Origin: Nanobdellota archaeon
Lineage (GTDB): Archaea; Nanobdellota; Nanobdellia; Pacearchaeales; GW2011-AR1
DNA: 10,826 nucleotides
Direction: 5' to 3'
Assembly: GCA_018829425.1 (NCBI GenBank)
Contig: JAHJUA010000016.1
Location: forward strand, 1-10,826
A program made the position numbers and the translations under genes. Positions 5,828-10,826 of this stretch are shown here, piece by piece; position 1 is the first letter of the stretch, and every line of letters starts with the position of its first letter. The notes beneath the pieces are model-generated. The model was not told the origin of the DNA. It saw only the letters and a program-made list of their open reading frames with translations, and made no database searches.

Positions 5828-5941
5828 TCGGATACCCGCAAACAAAAAGGAGGGGTTACTGTAAGGGGAACCTTTCGTTTGACATCTTGGCGAACGAGAG
5901 GGAACGAGGTGAACTCGGTGCCCCTCACCGGGTAGCCCCAT
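5815..5941. repeat. Direct repeat of the tRNA-Pro 3' end
   Basis: CCGGGTAGCCCCAT occurs at 5815-5828 (the T-stem and acceptor 3' strand of tRNA-Pro) and again at 5928-5941, 113 bases apart. Duplication of a tRNA 3' end is the mark left by integrases that target tRNA genes. The segment between is too short for an integrase gene, so it would be a remnant or a small non-autonomous element. Alternatively the second copy is part of a separate tRNA-like RNA. Confidence 0.75.
5852..5940 (+). ncRNA. Candidate structured tRNA-like RNA after tRNA-Pro
   Basis: No known RNA family was recognised, but the fold drawn by hand is strong. A 7-bp closing stem is GGGGTTA (5852-5858) with TAGCCCC (5933-5939), followed by an unpaired A as in a tRNA acceptor end. 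An 11-bp hairpin pairs 5871-5881 with 5891-5901 around a 9-base loop, with two G-U pairs. A 7-bp hairpin pairs 5914-5920 with 5926-5932 around loop CCCCT and abuts the closing stem as a T arm would. AGGGG at 5864-5868 could pair with that loop as a pseudoknot. There is no T-loop consensus and no clear anticodon arm, so it is not an ordinary tRNA. It could be a decayed tRNA copy, a stable small RNA or a remnant of an integrated element. Confidence 0.45.
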
Positions 5942-5949
5942 TTTACAAA

Positions 5950-5969
5950 ATTTTGCATCAAGGCAAAAT
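5950..5969 (+). repeat. Inverted repeat upstream of the L37Ae gene
   Basis: ATTTTGC (5950-5956) and GCAAAAT (5963-5969) are perfect inverted copies around a 6-base loop. It lies between the structured RNA and the likely TATA box of the L37Ae gene. It could end the upstream RNA or act as an operator near the promoter. Confidence 0.35.
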
Positions 5970-5978
5970 CTTAAAAAC
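5970..5978 (+). promoter_or_regulatory. Possible TATA box for the L37Ae gene
   Basis: CTTAAAAAC is centred about 30 bases before the ATG at 6004. It is a weaker match than the other boxes here, but it is the best candidate in this spacer. Confidence 0.35.
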
Positions 5979-6003
5979 CAACTTCGTGACTAAATAATAT
6001 AAC

Positions 6004-6231
6004 ATGGCATCAAAACTCAAGAAAACGAAATCCGCAGGGCGCTTCGGCGCACGATATGGAAAAAGAGTCAGGGCAAAAATTGTCTCCGTCGAATCAAACC
6101 AAAGAGTTAAACAGAAATGTCCTTTTTGCGCAAAAGTAGGAACTAAAAGAGTTTCAACTGGAGTCTGGCAATGTTCCAGAAAAACATGCGGAAAAAAATT
6201 CGCGTCGGACGCTTACCATCTAAAAAAATGA
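6004..6231 (+). CDS. rpl37ae: Ribosomal protein eL43 (L37Ae)
   Basis: eL43 is a zinc-ribbon protein of the large ribosomal subunit. The 75-aa product begins MASKLKKTKSAGRFGARYGK, the family signature for the basic N-terminus. Zinc ligands are C39-x2-C42 (CPFC) and C57, C62. The second pair is spaced C-x4-C (WQCSRKTCG) where the family normally has C-x2-C, and the usual GGAY motif reads SDAY. The ribbon is therefore slightly unusual, though all four cysteines remain. The stop TGA overlaps an ATG at 6228 (ATGA) that opens a short frame leading into the rpo12 leader. The order L37Ae, Rpo12, prefoldin is a known archaeal cluster. Confidence 0.94.
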   Translation: MASKLKKTKSAGRFGARYGKRVRAKIVSVESNQRVKQKCPFCAKVGTKRVSTGVWQCSRKTCGKKFASDAYHLKK

Positions 6232-6281
6232 TTAAAATGAAAAAAATAAATAAAGGGAAGTTGACGGTCAAGAAACCGTAG
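6228..6281 (+). CDS. Possible 17-aa leader peptide between L37Ae and rpo12
   Basis: The frame MIKMKKINKGKLTVKKP starts at an ATG overlapping the L37Ae stop (ATGA), a classic coupling geometry, and ends at TAG 6279-6281. The stop overlaps the TAGGTG Shine-Dalgarno of rpo12. A terminating ribosome would therefore sit on the rpo12 start region. The last 11 residues are shared with the frame before spt5. The peptide is basic and ends lysine-lysine-proline, and proline before a stop is known to slow termination. Whether it is translated cannot be told from sequence. Confidence 0.3.
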   Translation: MIKMKKINKGKLTVKKP

Positions 6282-6294
6282 GTGTCTTACCATG
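6244..6294 (+). promoter_or_regulatory. Shared structured leader, copy 2 (before rpo12)
   Basis: These bases are identical over 51 positions to 4523-4573, offset 1721, including the hairpin ACGGT/ACCGT (6264-6268 with 6275-6279), Shine-Dalgarno AGGTG (6280-6284) and CTTACC directly before ATG. Here the copy lies 12 bases after the L37Ae stop with no clear separate promoter upstream. It is therefore probably an internal leader in a polycistronic message, and the shared function should act on RNA rather than on transcription initiation. The A/T stretch at its start could however serve as a weak TATA element. Confidence 0.8.
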
Positions 6295-6429
6295 CCAACC
6301 TACAAATGTTTTACGTGTGAGAAAAAAATTCTGAGCGCAAATCTTGAAAAGCGATTCGTTTGCCCAAATTGTGGCAGCAAGATTTTTTACAAGCCAAGAA
6401 AAGTCGTTAAAAAAATAAAAGCTATTTAG
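6292..6429 (+). CDS. rpo12: DNA-directed RNA polymerase subunit Rpo12 (P)
   Basis: Rpo12 is a small zinc-ribbon subunit of archaeal RNA polymerase, matching eukaryotic Rpb12, and helps hold the Rpo3/Rpo10/Rpo11 assembly platform. The 45-aa product (MPTYKCFTCEKKILSANLEK at the start) has C6-x2-C9 and C24-x2-C27 and ends with the conserved basic tail KVVKKIKAI. The motif CPNCGSKIFYKPR is diagnostic for the family. Length is normal. The start is fixed by the Shine-Dalgarno AGGTG in the shared leader. Prefoldin beta follows after 17 bases. Confidence 0.94.
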   Translation: MPTYKCFTCEKKILSANLEKRFVCPNCGSKIFYKPRKVVKKIKAI

Positions 6430-6446
6430 TTTTTACAACACTCACA

Positions 6447-6758
6447 ATGGAGAATAATAACAAAGAACAGCAATCTCAGGAGATTAGCACTCTTGAGCAG
6501 AATCTACAAAACCTTCTTTTTCAAAATCAAGCATTTCAGATGGAAATCTCTGAAGTAAAAGCTGCGATGAAGGAAATTGAAGGTTCAAAAGAAGTTTTTA
6601 AAATTGTTGGGCAGTTGATGATGAAATCAAATCCCGAAAGTGTAAAAGAGGAATTGTCAAATAAAGAAAAACTTCTCAGCCTTAGAATTAAGGCATTAGA
6701 GAATCAGGAATCTGAATTAACAAAACGACTTGAAACTTTAAAAAAGCAAATTATGTAA
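6447..6758 (+). CDS. pfdB: Prefoldin subunit beta
   Basis: Prefoldin is a jellyfish-shaped hexamer (two alpha, four beta) that captures unfolded proteins and passes them to the group II chaperonin. The 103-aa product is a pair of long coiled-coil helices (about 10-48 and 65-102) joined by a beta-hairpin region with the family motif VFKIVGQLMMKS (50-61). It is a little shorter than the usual 110-120 aa. It follows rpo12 by 17 bases, matching a known archaeal cluster. The pcc1-type gene often found between them is missing. Confidence 0.9.
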   Translation: MENNNKEQQSQEISTLEQNLQNLLFQNQAFQMEISEVKAAMKEIEGSKEVFKIVGQLMMKSNPESVKEELSNKEKLLSLRIKALENQESELTKRLETLKKQIM

Positions 6759-6811
6759 TTCTGTGTTTTAGCCTCTCTCGAGGGGAATGTATGTAAGAAA
6801 GTTGCGAAATC

Positions 6812-6819
6812 TTTATAAA
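6812..6819 (+). promoter_or_regulatory. TATA box for sepF
   Basis: TTTATAAA is centred about 25 bases before the sepF ATG, so the message should be leaderless. The bases before ATG (TAGGTTACC) resemble the last part of the spt5/rpo12 leader (TAGGTGTCTTACC) with four bases missing, perhaps by chance. Confidence 0.6.
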
Positions 6820-6840
6820 TCTCCTCAAGTTTAGGTTACC

Positions 6841-7236
6841 ATGGTTTTTGACAGAATTAAAAGAGCGTTCTCAGAAAAAGAGCCCGGAGAAGAATTCTCC
6901 GACGAATATCTTGAGATTGACTTAGGCAAAGAAGAGCCAGAGAGCAAAGTTTTCGTAAAGCTTTTCGCCTTGAAAGATTATGATGATGTCAACGATGTTC
7001 TAAACGCTTTAAGAGAAGGTTACACAATCGCAATAATTGATATTAAAATCCTAAGACAAAAAGATTCTATCGAATTAAAGCGCGCGGTTTCCAAGATAAA
7101 GAAAACTGTTGACGCTCTTGAAGGCAGCATCGCTGGTTTTGGAGAGAACGTTGTTATCGCTACACCTTCTTTTGCGAGAATCCATAGGGAAGCTCCAAAA
7201 GAAAAGAACAATCAGCCAAAAAACAGGTTTGAATAA
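6841..7236 (+). CDS. sepF: Cell division protein SepF (FtsZ membrane anchor)
   Basis: SepF tethers FtsZ filaments to the membrane in archaea that lack FtsA. The 131-aa product starts with a short amphipathic helix, MVFDRIKRAF, the usual membrane-binding element, then an acidic linker (11-27). The SepF core runs from about 34 to 116: VFVKLFALKDYDDVNDVLNA, then the strand TIAIIDIKIL, ELKRAVSKIKKTVDAL, SIAGFGENVVIATPS and FARIHRE. Length and order fit archaeal SepF. The C-terminal 15 residues are polar and charged. It has its own leaderless promoter and is about 3 kb from the FtsZ gene. Confidence 0.9.
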   Translation: MVFDRIKRAFSEKEPGEEFSDEYLEIDLGKEEPESKVFVKLFALKDYDDVNDVLNALREGYTIAIIDIKILRQKDSIELKRAVSKIKKTVDALEGSIAGFGENVVIATPSFARIHREAPKEKNNQPKNRFE

Positions 7237-7266
7237 TTCTTTCTGTCCTATCTGAATCTCAAAAAC

Positions 7267-7274
7267 TTAATAAA
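7267..7274 (+). promoter_or_regulatory. TATA box for the half MFS gene
   Basis: TTAATAAA is centred about 25 bases before the ATG at 7296. This spacing supports ATG 7296, rather than the in-frame TTG at 7290, as the start of a leaderless message. Confidence 0.45.
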
Positions 7275-7295
7275 CTCAATAAGATTTTATTGCGA

Positions 7296-7844
7296 ATGAA
7301 TAAGAGGTTTTTGAATCTTCTCGCGAGCAATTATCTTTGGTGGTTTGGGGCAGGACTTTTGGGGCCGCTTTATGCAGTGTTCGCGGAAAAAGTCGGTGGC
7401 GATATTCTTGAATTAACTGGAGCTTATGCTCTTTATCTTATTCTTGCAGGAATACTCTCTATTTATGTCGGTCGCATTTCAGATCATCATTCGAAAAAAC
7501 ATCTACTCTTAGTCGGATGCTCGCTTAACGCTCTTGCAACTTTCGGTTACCTTCTCGTAGACAGTCCCGCCAAGTTATTTATGGTTCAAGGATTATTCGG
7601 AATCTCTGCCGCACTCTCATATCCGACGTGGGATTCTCTTTTCACCATGAGTCTCGAAAAGAAGCATCTCGGCACAGAGTGGGGCCTATCAGAGGGCGGT
7701 CCTTTAATCGTAAGCGGAATCGGAATCCTTCTCGGAGGACTTATCTTGACCTACTTTGGCTTCACTGTCCTATTTATAACAATGGGAACAATTCAAGTTA
7801 TTGGAACAATAGTTCAGTCAAGAATATTAAAATTCAAGAATTAA
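7296..7844 (+). CDS. Six-helix half MFS transporter
   Basis: The major facilitator superfamily moves small solutes across the membrane using two six-helix halves. This 182-aa protein has only one half: helices at about 9-31, 41-60, 70-87, 92-113, 135-155 and 158-174. The loop after helix 2 carries the MFS motif A, here GRISDHHSKKHLLLVG. There is no further MFS sequence downstream; the next gene is convergent and overlaps its stop by two or three bases. It is therefore either a natural half transporter that must form dimers, or a truncation. The intact frame with its own promoter favours a functional gene. The substrate cannot be guessed. Confidence 0.8.
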   Translation: MNKRFLNLLASNYLWWFGAGLLGPLYAVFAEKVGGDILELTGAYALYLILAGILSIYVGRISDHHSKKHLLLVGCSLNALATFGYLLVDSPAKLFMVQGLFGISAALSYPTWDSLFTMSLEKKHLGTEWGLSEGGPLIVSGIGILLGGLILTYFGFTVLFITMGTIQVIGTIVQSRILKFKN

Positions 7845-8254
7845 TTCTCTAAAACTTTGCGACAGCCCTCAGAGTCTGCCTTTGCCAAAAGCGAAAGGAG
7901 ATTATCTCTGCTCGTTTTTAGATCTTCCAGAGTAAGACCTGCCTTATCTAATATCTGTAGAAATTCAGGGTAAGTCTCTGAAATGGGGAGTATCTCTCCC
8001 CATTGATTATGTCTTTGAGCTCTTATGGCATATTCATTGAAAGCTCCTAAATATTGAGTATCTCTTGTCTCCTCAAACAAGCGAAAGAACCGGCGCTGTA
8101 TCTCCACGGGGCTTTTAGAAACTCCATTGAATATTGATTTAAGATAATGATCACTCTTACCTAAAACTCCCCCATTAACTGCAGCTACCATTTCTGCAAG
8201 AATAAAATTATCTTCATACTTCTTTATTAAACCTTCACACACTTCGTTTCCCAT
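7841..8254 (-). CDS. Unrecognised 137-aa soluble protein
   Basis: I do not recognise this family. The frame is intact, from ATG 8254 to TAA 7841, tail to tail with the MFS gene with a slight overlap of stop codons. The product has no membrane segment or signal peptide and looks helical. It has a central aromatic and arginine-rich part (EIQRRFFRLFEETRDTQYLG, about 51-70) and a leucine-rich end (LTLEDLKTSRDNLLSLLAKA, 107-126). Cysteines are at 6 and 131. It starts 14 bases after the stop of the membrane protein upstream, so the two should be one transcript. No clear Shine-Dalgarno precedes it. Confidence 0.7.
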   Translation of the reverse strand: MGNEVCEGLIKKYEDNFILAEMVAAVNGGVLGKSDHYLKSIFNGVSKSPVEIQRRFFRLFEETRDTQYLGAFNEYAIRAQRHNQWGEILPISETYPEFLQILDKAGLTLEDLKTSRDNLLSLLAKADSEGCRKVLEN

Positions 8255-8268
8255 TTTATTGATTTTAA

Positions 8269-8655
8269 TTATATCTTAGCAATCCCAAACAGCGTTTTCA
8301 ACGCAACAACAATTGTCGCAGGAACGAACATTGCGAGTAATGCGGCGAATACCGAAGAGACTGCATCTCCGACGCCTATACCTATCACACTTCCTCTAAC
8401 TCCATCAATACCGAAACGACTAACAATAACTAAAACAGCTCCTGCCCAAAGGAACGACTGGGCATCTCTCCCCGAGACTCCTGCGAATCCTATCACAAGC
8501 CCGAGTATAACAAGGACTGCATAAATTTGAGTGCTATACGTAACAACGGTCGGAATCGAGAAAATCGTCGCAGACAGCCCTATAACTAGGGCCAGAACAA
8601 CACCTATAAGAAACGCCCAAGCTCCAATAGAATTCTCTTGAGATCTTATCACCAT
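8269..8655 (-). CDS. Four-helix membrane protein of unknown function
   Basis: This 128-aa protein is almost wholly hydrophobic with about four helices: residues 11-33, 42-60, 66-80 and 97-120. A short positively charged N-terminus (MVIRSQENS) suggests it starts in the cytoplasm. The loop SGRDAQ (61-66) and the glycine-rich stretch GVRGSVIGIGVGDAVS (85-100) are its most distinctive parts. I do not recognise a catalytic or transport motif. It is the first gene of a two-gene minus-strand unit and is divergent from the surface protein gene, with a TATA-like box about 38 bases upstream and a short leader. Confidence 0.72.
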   Translation of the reverse strand: MVIRSQENSIGAWAFLIGVVLALVIGLSATIFSIPTVVTYSTQIYAVLVILGLVIGFAGVSGRDAQSFLWAGAVLVIVSRFGIDGVRGSVIGIGVGDAVSSVFAALLAMFVPATIVVALKTLFGIAKI

Positions 8656-8688
8656 TTTCCCTAAGTATCACAAAATCAGACTTTCTAA

Positions 8689-8697
8689 TTATATAAA
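8689..8697 (-). promoter_or_regulatory. TATA box for the four-helix membrane protein gene
   Basis: On the minus strand TTTATATAA is centred about 38 bases before the ATG at 8655. This predicts a leader of about 12 bases, which contains AGGG near the start codon as a possible weak Shine-Dalgarno. Confidence 0.45.
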
Positions 8698-8761
8698 TTT
8701 TCGCATTCTCTTTGAGACGATTATGTGTACCTAATAACCTATATCCCAGAAAACATAAATC

Positions 8762-8769
8762 TTTATAAA
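8762..8769 (+). promoter_or_regulatory. TATA box for the surface protein gene
   Basis: TTTATAAA is centred about 34 bases before the ATG at 8799, predicting a leader of only about 8 bases. An ATG at 8785 opens a frame that stops after three codons and can be ignored. Confidence 0.55.
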
Positions 8770-8798
8770 CCATCTTAACTCCAGAATGACACAATAAA

Positions 8799-10826
8799 AT
8801 GAATCAGTTATTAAAATCGAAGTCATTCGGGCTTTTCGCCCTCGGAGTTTTCGCTTTAGTATTTGTAATGAGTGTTGCAAGCGCAGCTACAATTTATTCT
8901 GATAATTTTGATGATGGAGACTTGAATGGTTGGACTATAACAAATAATCCTGCTACTCTTCCAGGAACAGCATGGAACAACCCGGGAACAATTGCAAAAG
9001 CAAATCCTGGTGCAGATAGCGATTCTGGGACTTCAACTCTTGAAAAAACAATAAACGTTTCGGGATACAAAACTATTGGGGTTGCATATGACAGAGAAAT
9101 AAGTGGCGGTTTTGAATCTTCAGATAATTTTACAGCATCATGGTCCGTTGACGGAACAACTTACACAGATCTGGAAATTGTGAGCACTCCTGGTAATGAT
9201 GCTGACTTTATATCAAAGTCATTTTTATTTCCTTCTTCAGCAAATAACATCCCAACATTAAAAATAAAATTTGTATGTACTACAAATGCCGCAACTGAAT
9301 CCTGCAGCCTAGACAAATTCGTTGTTTCAGGCGACGAGATCCCAAACCCTTCACTTACCCTTTCATCAGCAACAATTTCATCAAGTTCAAACAAAACAAC
9401 AATCGTTGTTAAAAACACTGGAAATACGGTTTTAACAAATATCCAATTAACTGCCTCAGCAGGATACAGTGTTGAATTCAATAATACTGGCTTTAATCTT
9501 AATGCTGGAGAATCCGCATCCGTTCTTGTAACAAGAACAACATCACTGAATTCATTAGAATTCGGCCCAAACAAAATTGTAATCACTGCGACCGCTAATG
9601 ACGGAACTTCAGTAAGTTCTATATTTACTTCAATGAGGGACTTTTTCGAAGGTTCCAACGAAGGCGATTTGGAAATCACAGATATTCAATTCAATACTCT
9701 TAATGGATTCGGAGACGACGAAAATTATTGGTATCCCCTTGATGAAGTTGAAGTTAGATTTGATGTGGACAACAATGGAGAATGGGATGTTCAGAATATA
9801 GAAATTAAAGTATGTTTGTACGATTTAAAATCCAAAAAGTGTGTTCTTGATGAAGGCGATATGGATTTGAGCAATGACAACTTCGATCTTGACTCTGACG
9901 ACAGCCAAAGAGTAACATTGACCTTCAAAGTTAACCCTGACAGTTTAAGAAAAGGGAACAGAGATTATACAGTATTCATAAGCTCAGAAGGAGAAGTTGA
10001 TGACAATGATTCTCCTTTCGATGGAGATTCAACAGGAACCTCCTCATCTCTGGATACAGAAATAAGAACAACCGAAGAATTCATAATTGTTACGGATGTT
10101 AAGTTTTCTCAATCAGCATCATGCGGACAAACAACACAGATTACAGCAAATATTTGGAATATCGGAGACAATGATTTAGACGATGATGAAGTATTCTTGA
10201 GAGTTTCAAATAACAATCTTGGATTGGGAGAAACCATAACCTTCACTCGTGGAATCAGAGCAATGGAATCCGAGCCAATAAGTTTCAGCTTTACAATTCC
10301 AAGCGACGTTAAGGGAACACAGTACCCAATATCTTTTGTTGCTTATGAGGACAAGGATCTTGGAACCAATGATATTTTCGAAAACAGTGAAAATGATGAA
10401 GCAAGATATGTTACTTATCTTAGTGTAGAATGTTCCTCATCCCAGAAAGACATTACTGTTTCAGCGAGCCTTGAATCTGAAGCAAAAGCAGGAAGCGAAA
10501 TGTCCATCAAAGTTACTCTCGCAAATACTGGAAACACAGCAAGTAGCTTAGTTTTGGAGCCAACAGGTTATCAATCATGGGCAGACATTTCTTCTGTACC
10601 TTCAATAATCACGATTGCACCAGGAAACTCAGGAGAAGGAGTTATTAAGTTCAATGTAAAAGATGATGCTTCAGGAACACAGCAATTCAACATCAATGTT
10701 CACTCTGGTTCAGACCTTGTTGCGACTCAAGCAGTTTCAGTTAACATAGAATCAAAATCCAGATTTGGAATTACTGGTCTAGCAATCGGCGACAACGCAG
10801 CTCTATGGGGCTTTGGATTCTTGAAT
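8799..10826 (+). CDS. Large secreted multi-domain surface protein, partial at right edge
   Basis: I translated 676 codons from ATG 8799 with no stop before the window ends. A Sec signal peptide is clear: KSK near the start, a hydrophobic core at about 10-26, and a cleavage site after ASA (about 29). Residues 30-178 begin IYSDNFDDGDLNGW and look like a jelly-roll, LamG/carbohydrate-binding type domain with one cysteine pair (C160, C169). Residues about 182-275, 288-425, 428-545 and 549-651 are beta-rich Ig-like repeats of the CARDB/NEW3 kind (VVKNTGNTVLTN; VTLANTGNTASS). There are several N-glycosylation sequons (NFT, NKT, NNT) and many acidic residues. It ends RFGITGLAIGDNAALWGFGF, a stretch usually followed by a membrane anchor, which would lie just outside. 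The role is probably cell envelope or attachment. Confidence 0.85.
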   Translation, partial: MNQLLKSKSFGLFALGVFALVFVMSVASAATIYSDNFDDGDLNGWTITNNPATLPGTAWNNPGTIAKANPGADSDSGTSTLEKTINVSGYKTIGVAYDREISGGFESSDNFTASWSVDGTTYTDLEIVSTPGNDADFISKSFLFPSSANNIPTLKIKFVCTTNAATESCSLDKFVVSGDEIPNPSLTLSSATISSSSNKTTIVVKNTGNTVLTNIQLTASAGYSVEFNNTGFNLNAGESASVLVTRTTSLNSLEFGPNKIVITATANDGTSVSSIFTSMRDFFEGSNEGDLEITDIQFNTLNGFGDDENYWYPLDEVEVRFDVDNNGEWDVQNIEIKVCLYDLKSKKCVLDEGDMDLSNDNFDLDSDDSQRVTLTFKVNPDSLRKGNRDYTVFISSEGEVDDNDSPFDGDSTGTSSSLDTEIRTTEEFIIVTDVKFSQSASCGQTTQITANIWNIGDNDLDDDEVFLRVSNNNLGLGETITFTRGIRAMESEPISFSFTIPSDVKGTQYPISFVAYEDKDLGTNDIFENSENDEARYVTYLSVECSSSQKDITVSASLESEAKAGSEMSIKVTLANTGNTASSLVLEPTGYQSWADISSVPSIITIAPGNSGEGVIKFNVKDDASGTQQFNINVHSGSDLVATQAVSVNIESKSRFGITGLAIGDNAALWGFGFLN

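Noticed and set aside
5852..5940. A second functional tRNA or a 5S rRNA
   Set aside because: There is no T-loop consensus or anticodon arm, and apart from a short GAACTCGG resemblance nothing fits 5S rRNA.
5759..5941. Open frames on both strands across tRNA-Pro and the structured segment
   Set aside because: They run through a tRNA gene; the minus-strand product, with GYPDLNRG, is the well-known false protein read from the reverse of a tRNA.
8534..8794. Minus-strand frame of 86 codons
   Set aside because: It overlaps the four-helix membrane protein in another frame and crosses both promoters of the divergent spacer.
9161..9679. Minus-strand frame of 172 codons
   Set aside because: It is antisense to the surface protein, whose composition and signal peptide are convincing; the minus frame shows no family motif.
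1..10826. CRISPR array, insertion sequence or replication origin
   Set aside because: No regularly spaced repeats, transposase or integrase motifs, or clusters of origin-type repeats were seen.

Overview
The window is a gene-dense, AT-rich piece of an archaeal chromosome. This is shown by archaeal information-processing genes: hypusine-type aIF5A, eL40, eL43 (L37Ae), Spt5, SecE/Sss1 gamma, uL11, RNA polymerase subunit Rpo12 and prefoldin beta. Archaeal FtsZ and SepF, BRE/TATA-type promoters and several apparently leaderless genes agree with this. Short genes, missing parts of normally conserved clusters, a half-length MFS protein and a surface protein of a type common in small-genome archaea suggest a DPANN lineage (Pacearchaeota/Woesearchaeota-like). 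That placement is an inference.

Layout. 1-1916 (minus strand): an operon-like run aIF5A, eL40, then a site-2 membrane metalloprotease that runs off the left edge. 2015-2698 (plus): a long FKBP/SlyD-type prolyl isomerase, divergent from aIF5A. 2789-4229: FtsZ followed one base later by an unrecognised 118-aa protein. 4254-5696: SecE, Spt5 and uL11, the classic archaeal secretion/transcription/ribosome cluster, but without the L1, L10 and L12 genes that usually follow. 5755-5827: tRNA-Pro(UGG), followed by about 113 bp of strongly structured sequence ending in a second copy of the tRNA 3' end. 6004-6758: L37Ae, Rpo12 and prefoldin beta. 6841-7236: SepF, the membrane anchor of archaeal FtsZ. 7296-7844: a six-helix half MFS transporter. 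7841-8655 (minus): an unrecognised soluble protein and a four-helix membrane protein. 8799-10826: a large secreted multi-domain surface protein that runs off the right edge just before its expected membrane anchor.

Two themes connect the genes. FtsZ and SepF form a division module that flanks the translation/transcription cluster. The genes for two RNA polymerase-associated proteins, Spt5 and Rpo12, are each preceded by the same 48-base leader, identical base for base and ending exactly at the ATG (51 bp including ATG). This leader contains a hairpin, a Shine-Dalgarno sequence, an outer stem that could hide it, and a short upstream reading frame ending in KKP-stop. It is the strongest candidate here for an undescribed regulatory system. 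The second is the structured, tRNA-3'-end-duplicating segment after tRNA-Pro.

Most first genes (aIF5A, FKBP, FtsZ, SecE, SepF, MFS) have a TATA box about 25 bases before the start codon and therefore look leaderless. Internal genes (uL11, the protease) have Shine-Dalgarno sites. No stretch over 300 bases lacks a gene, and I saw no CRISPR array, insertion sequence or rRNA.
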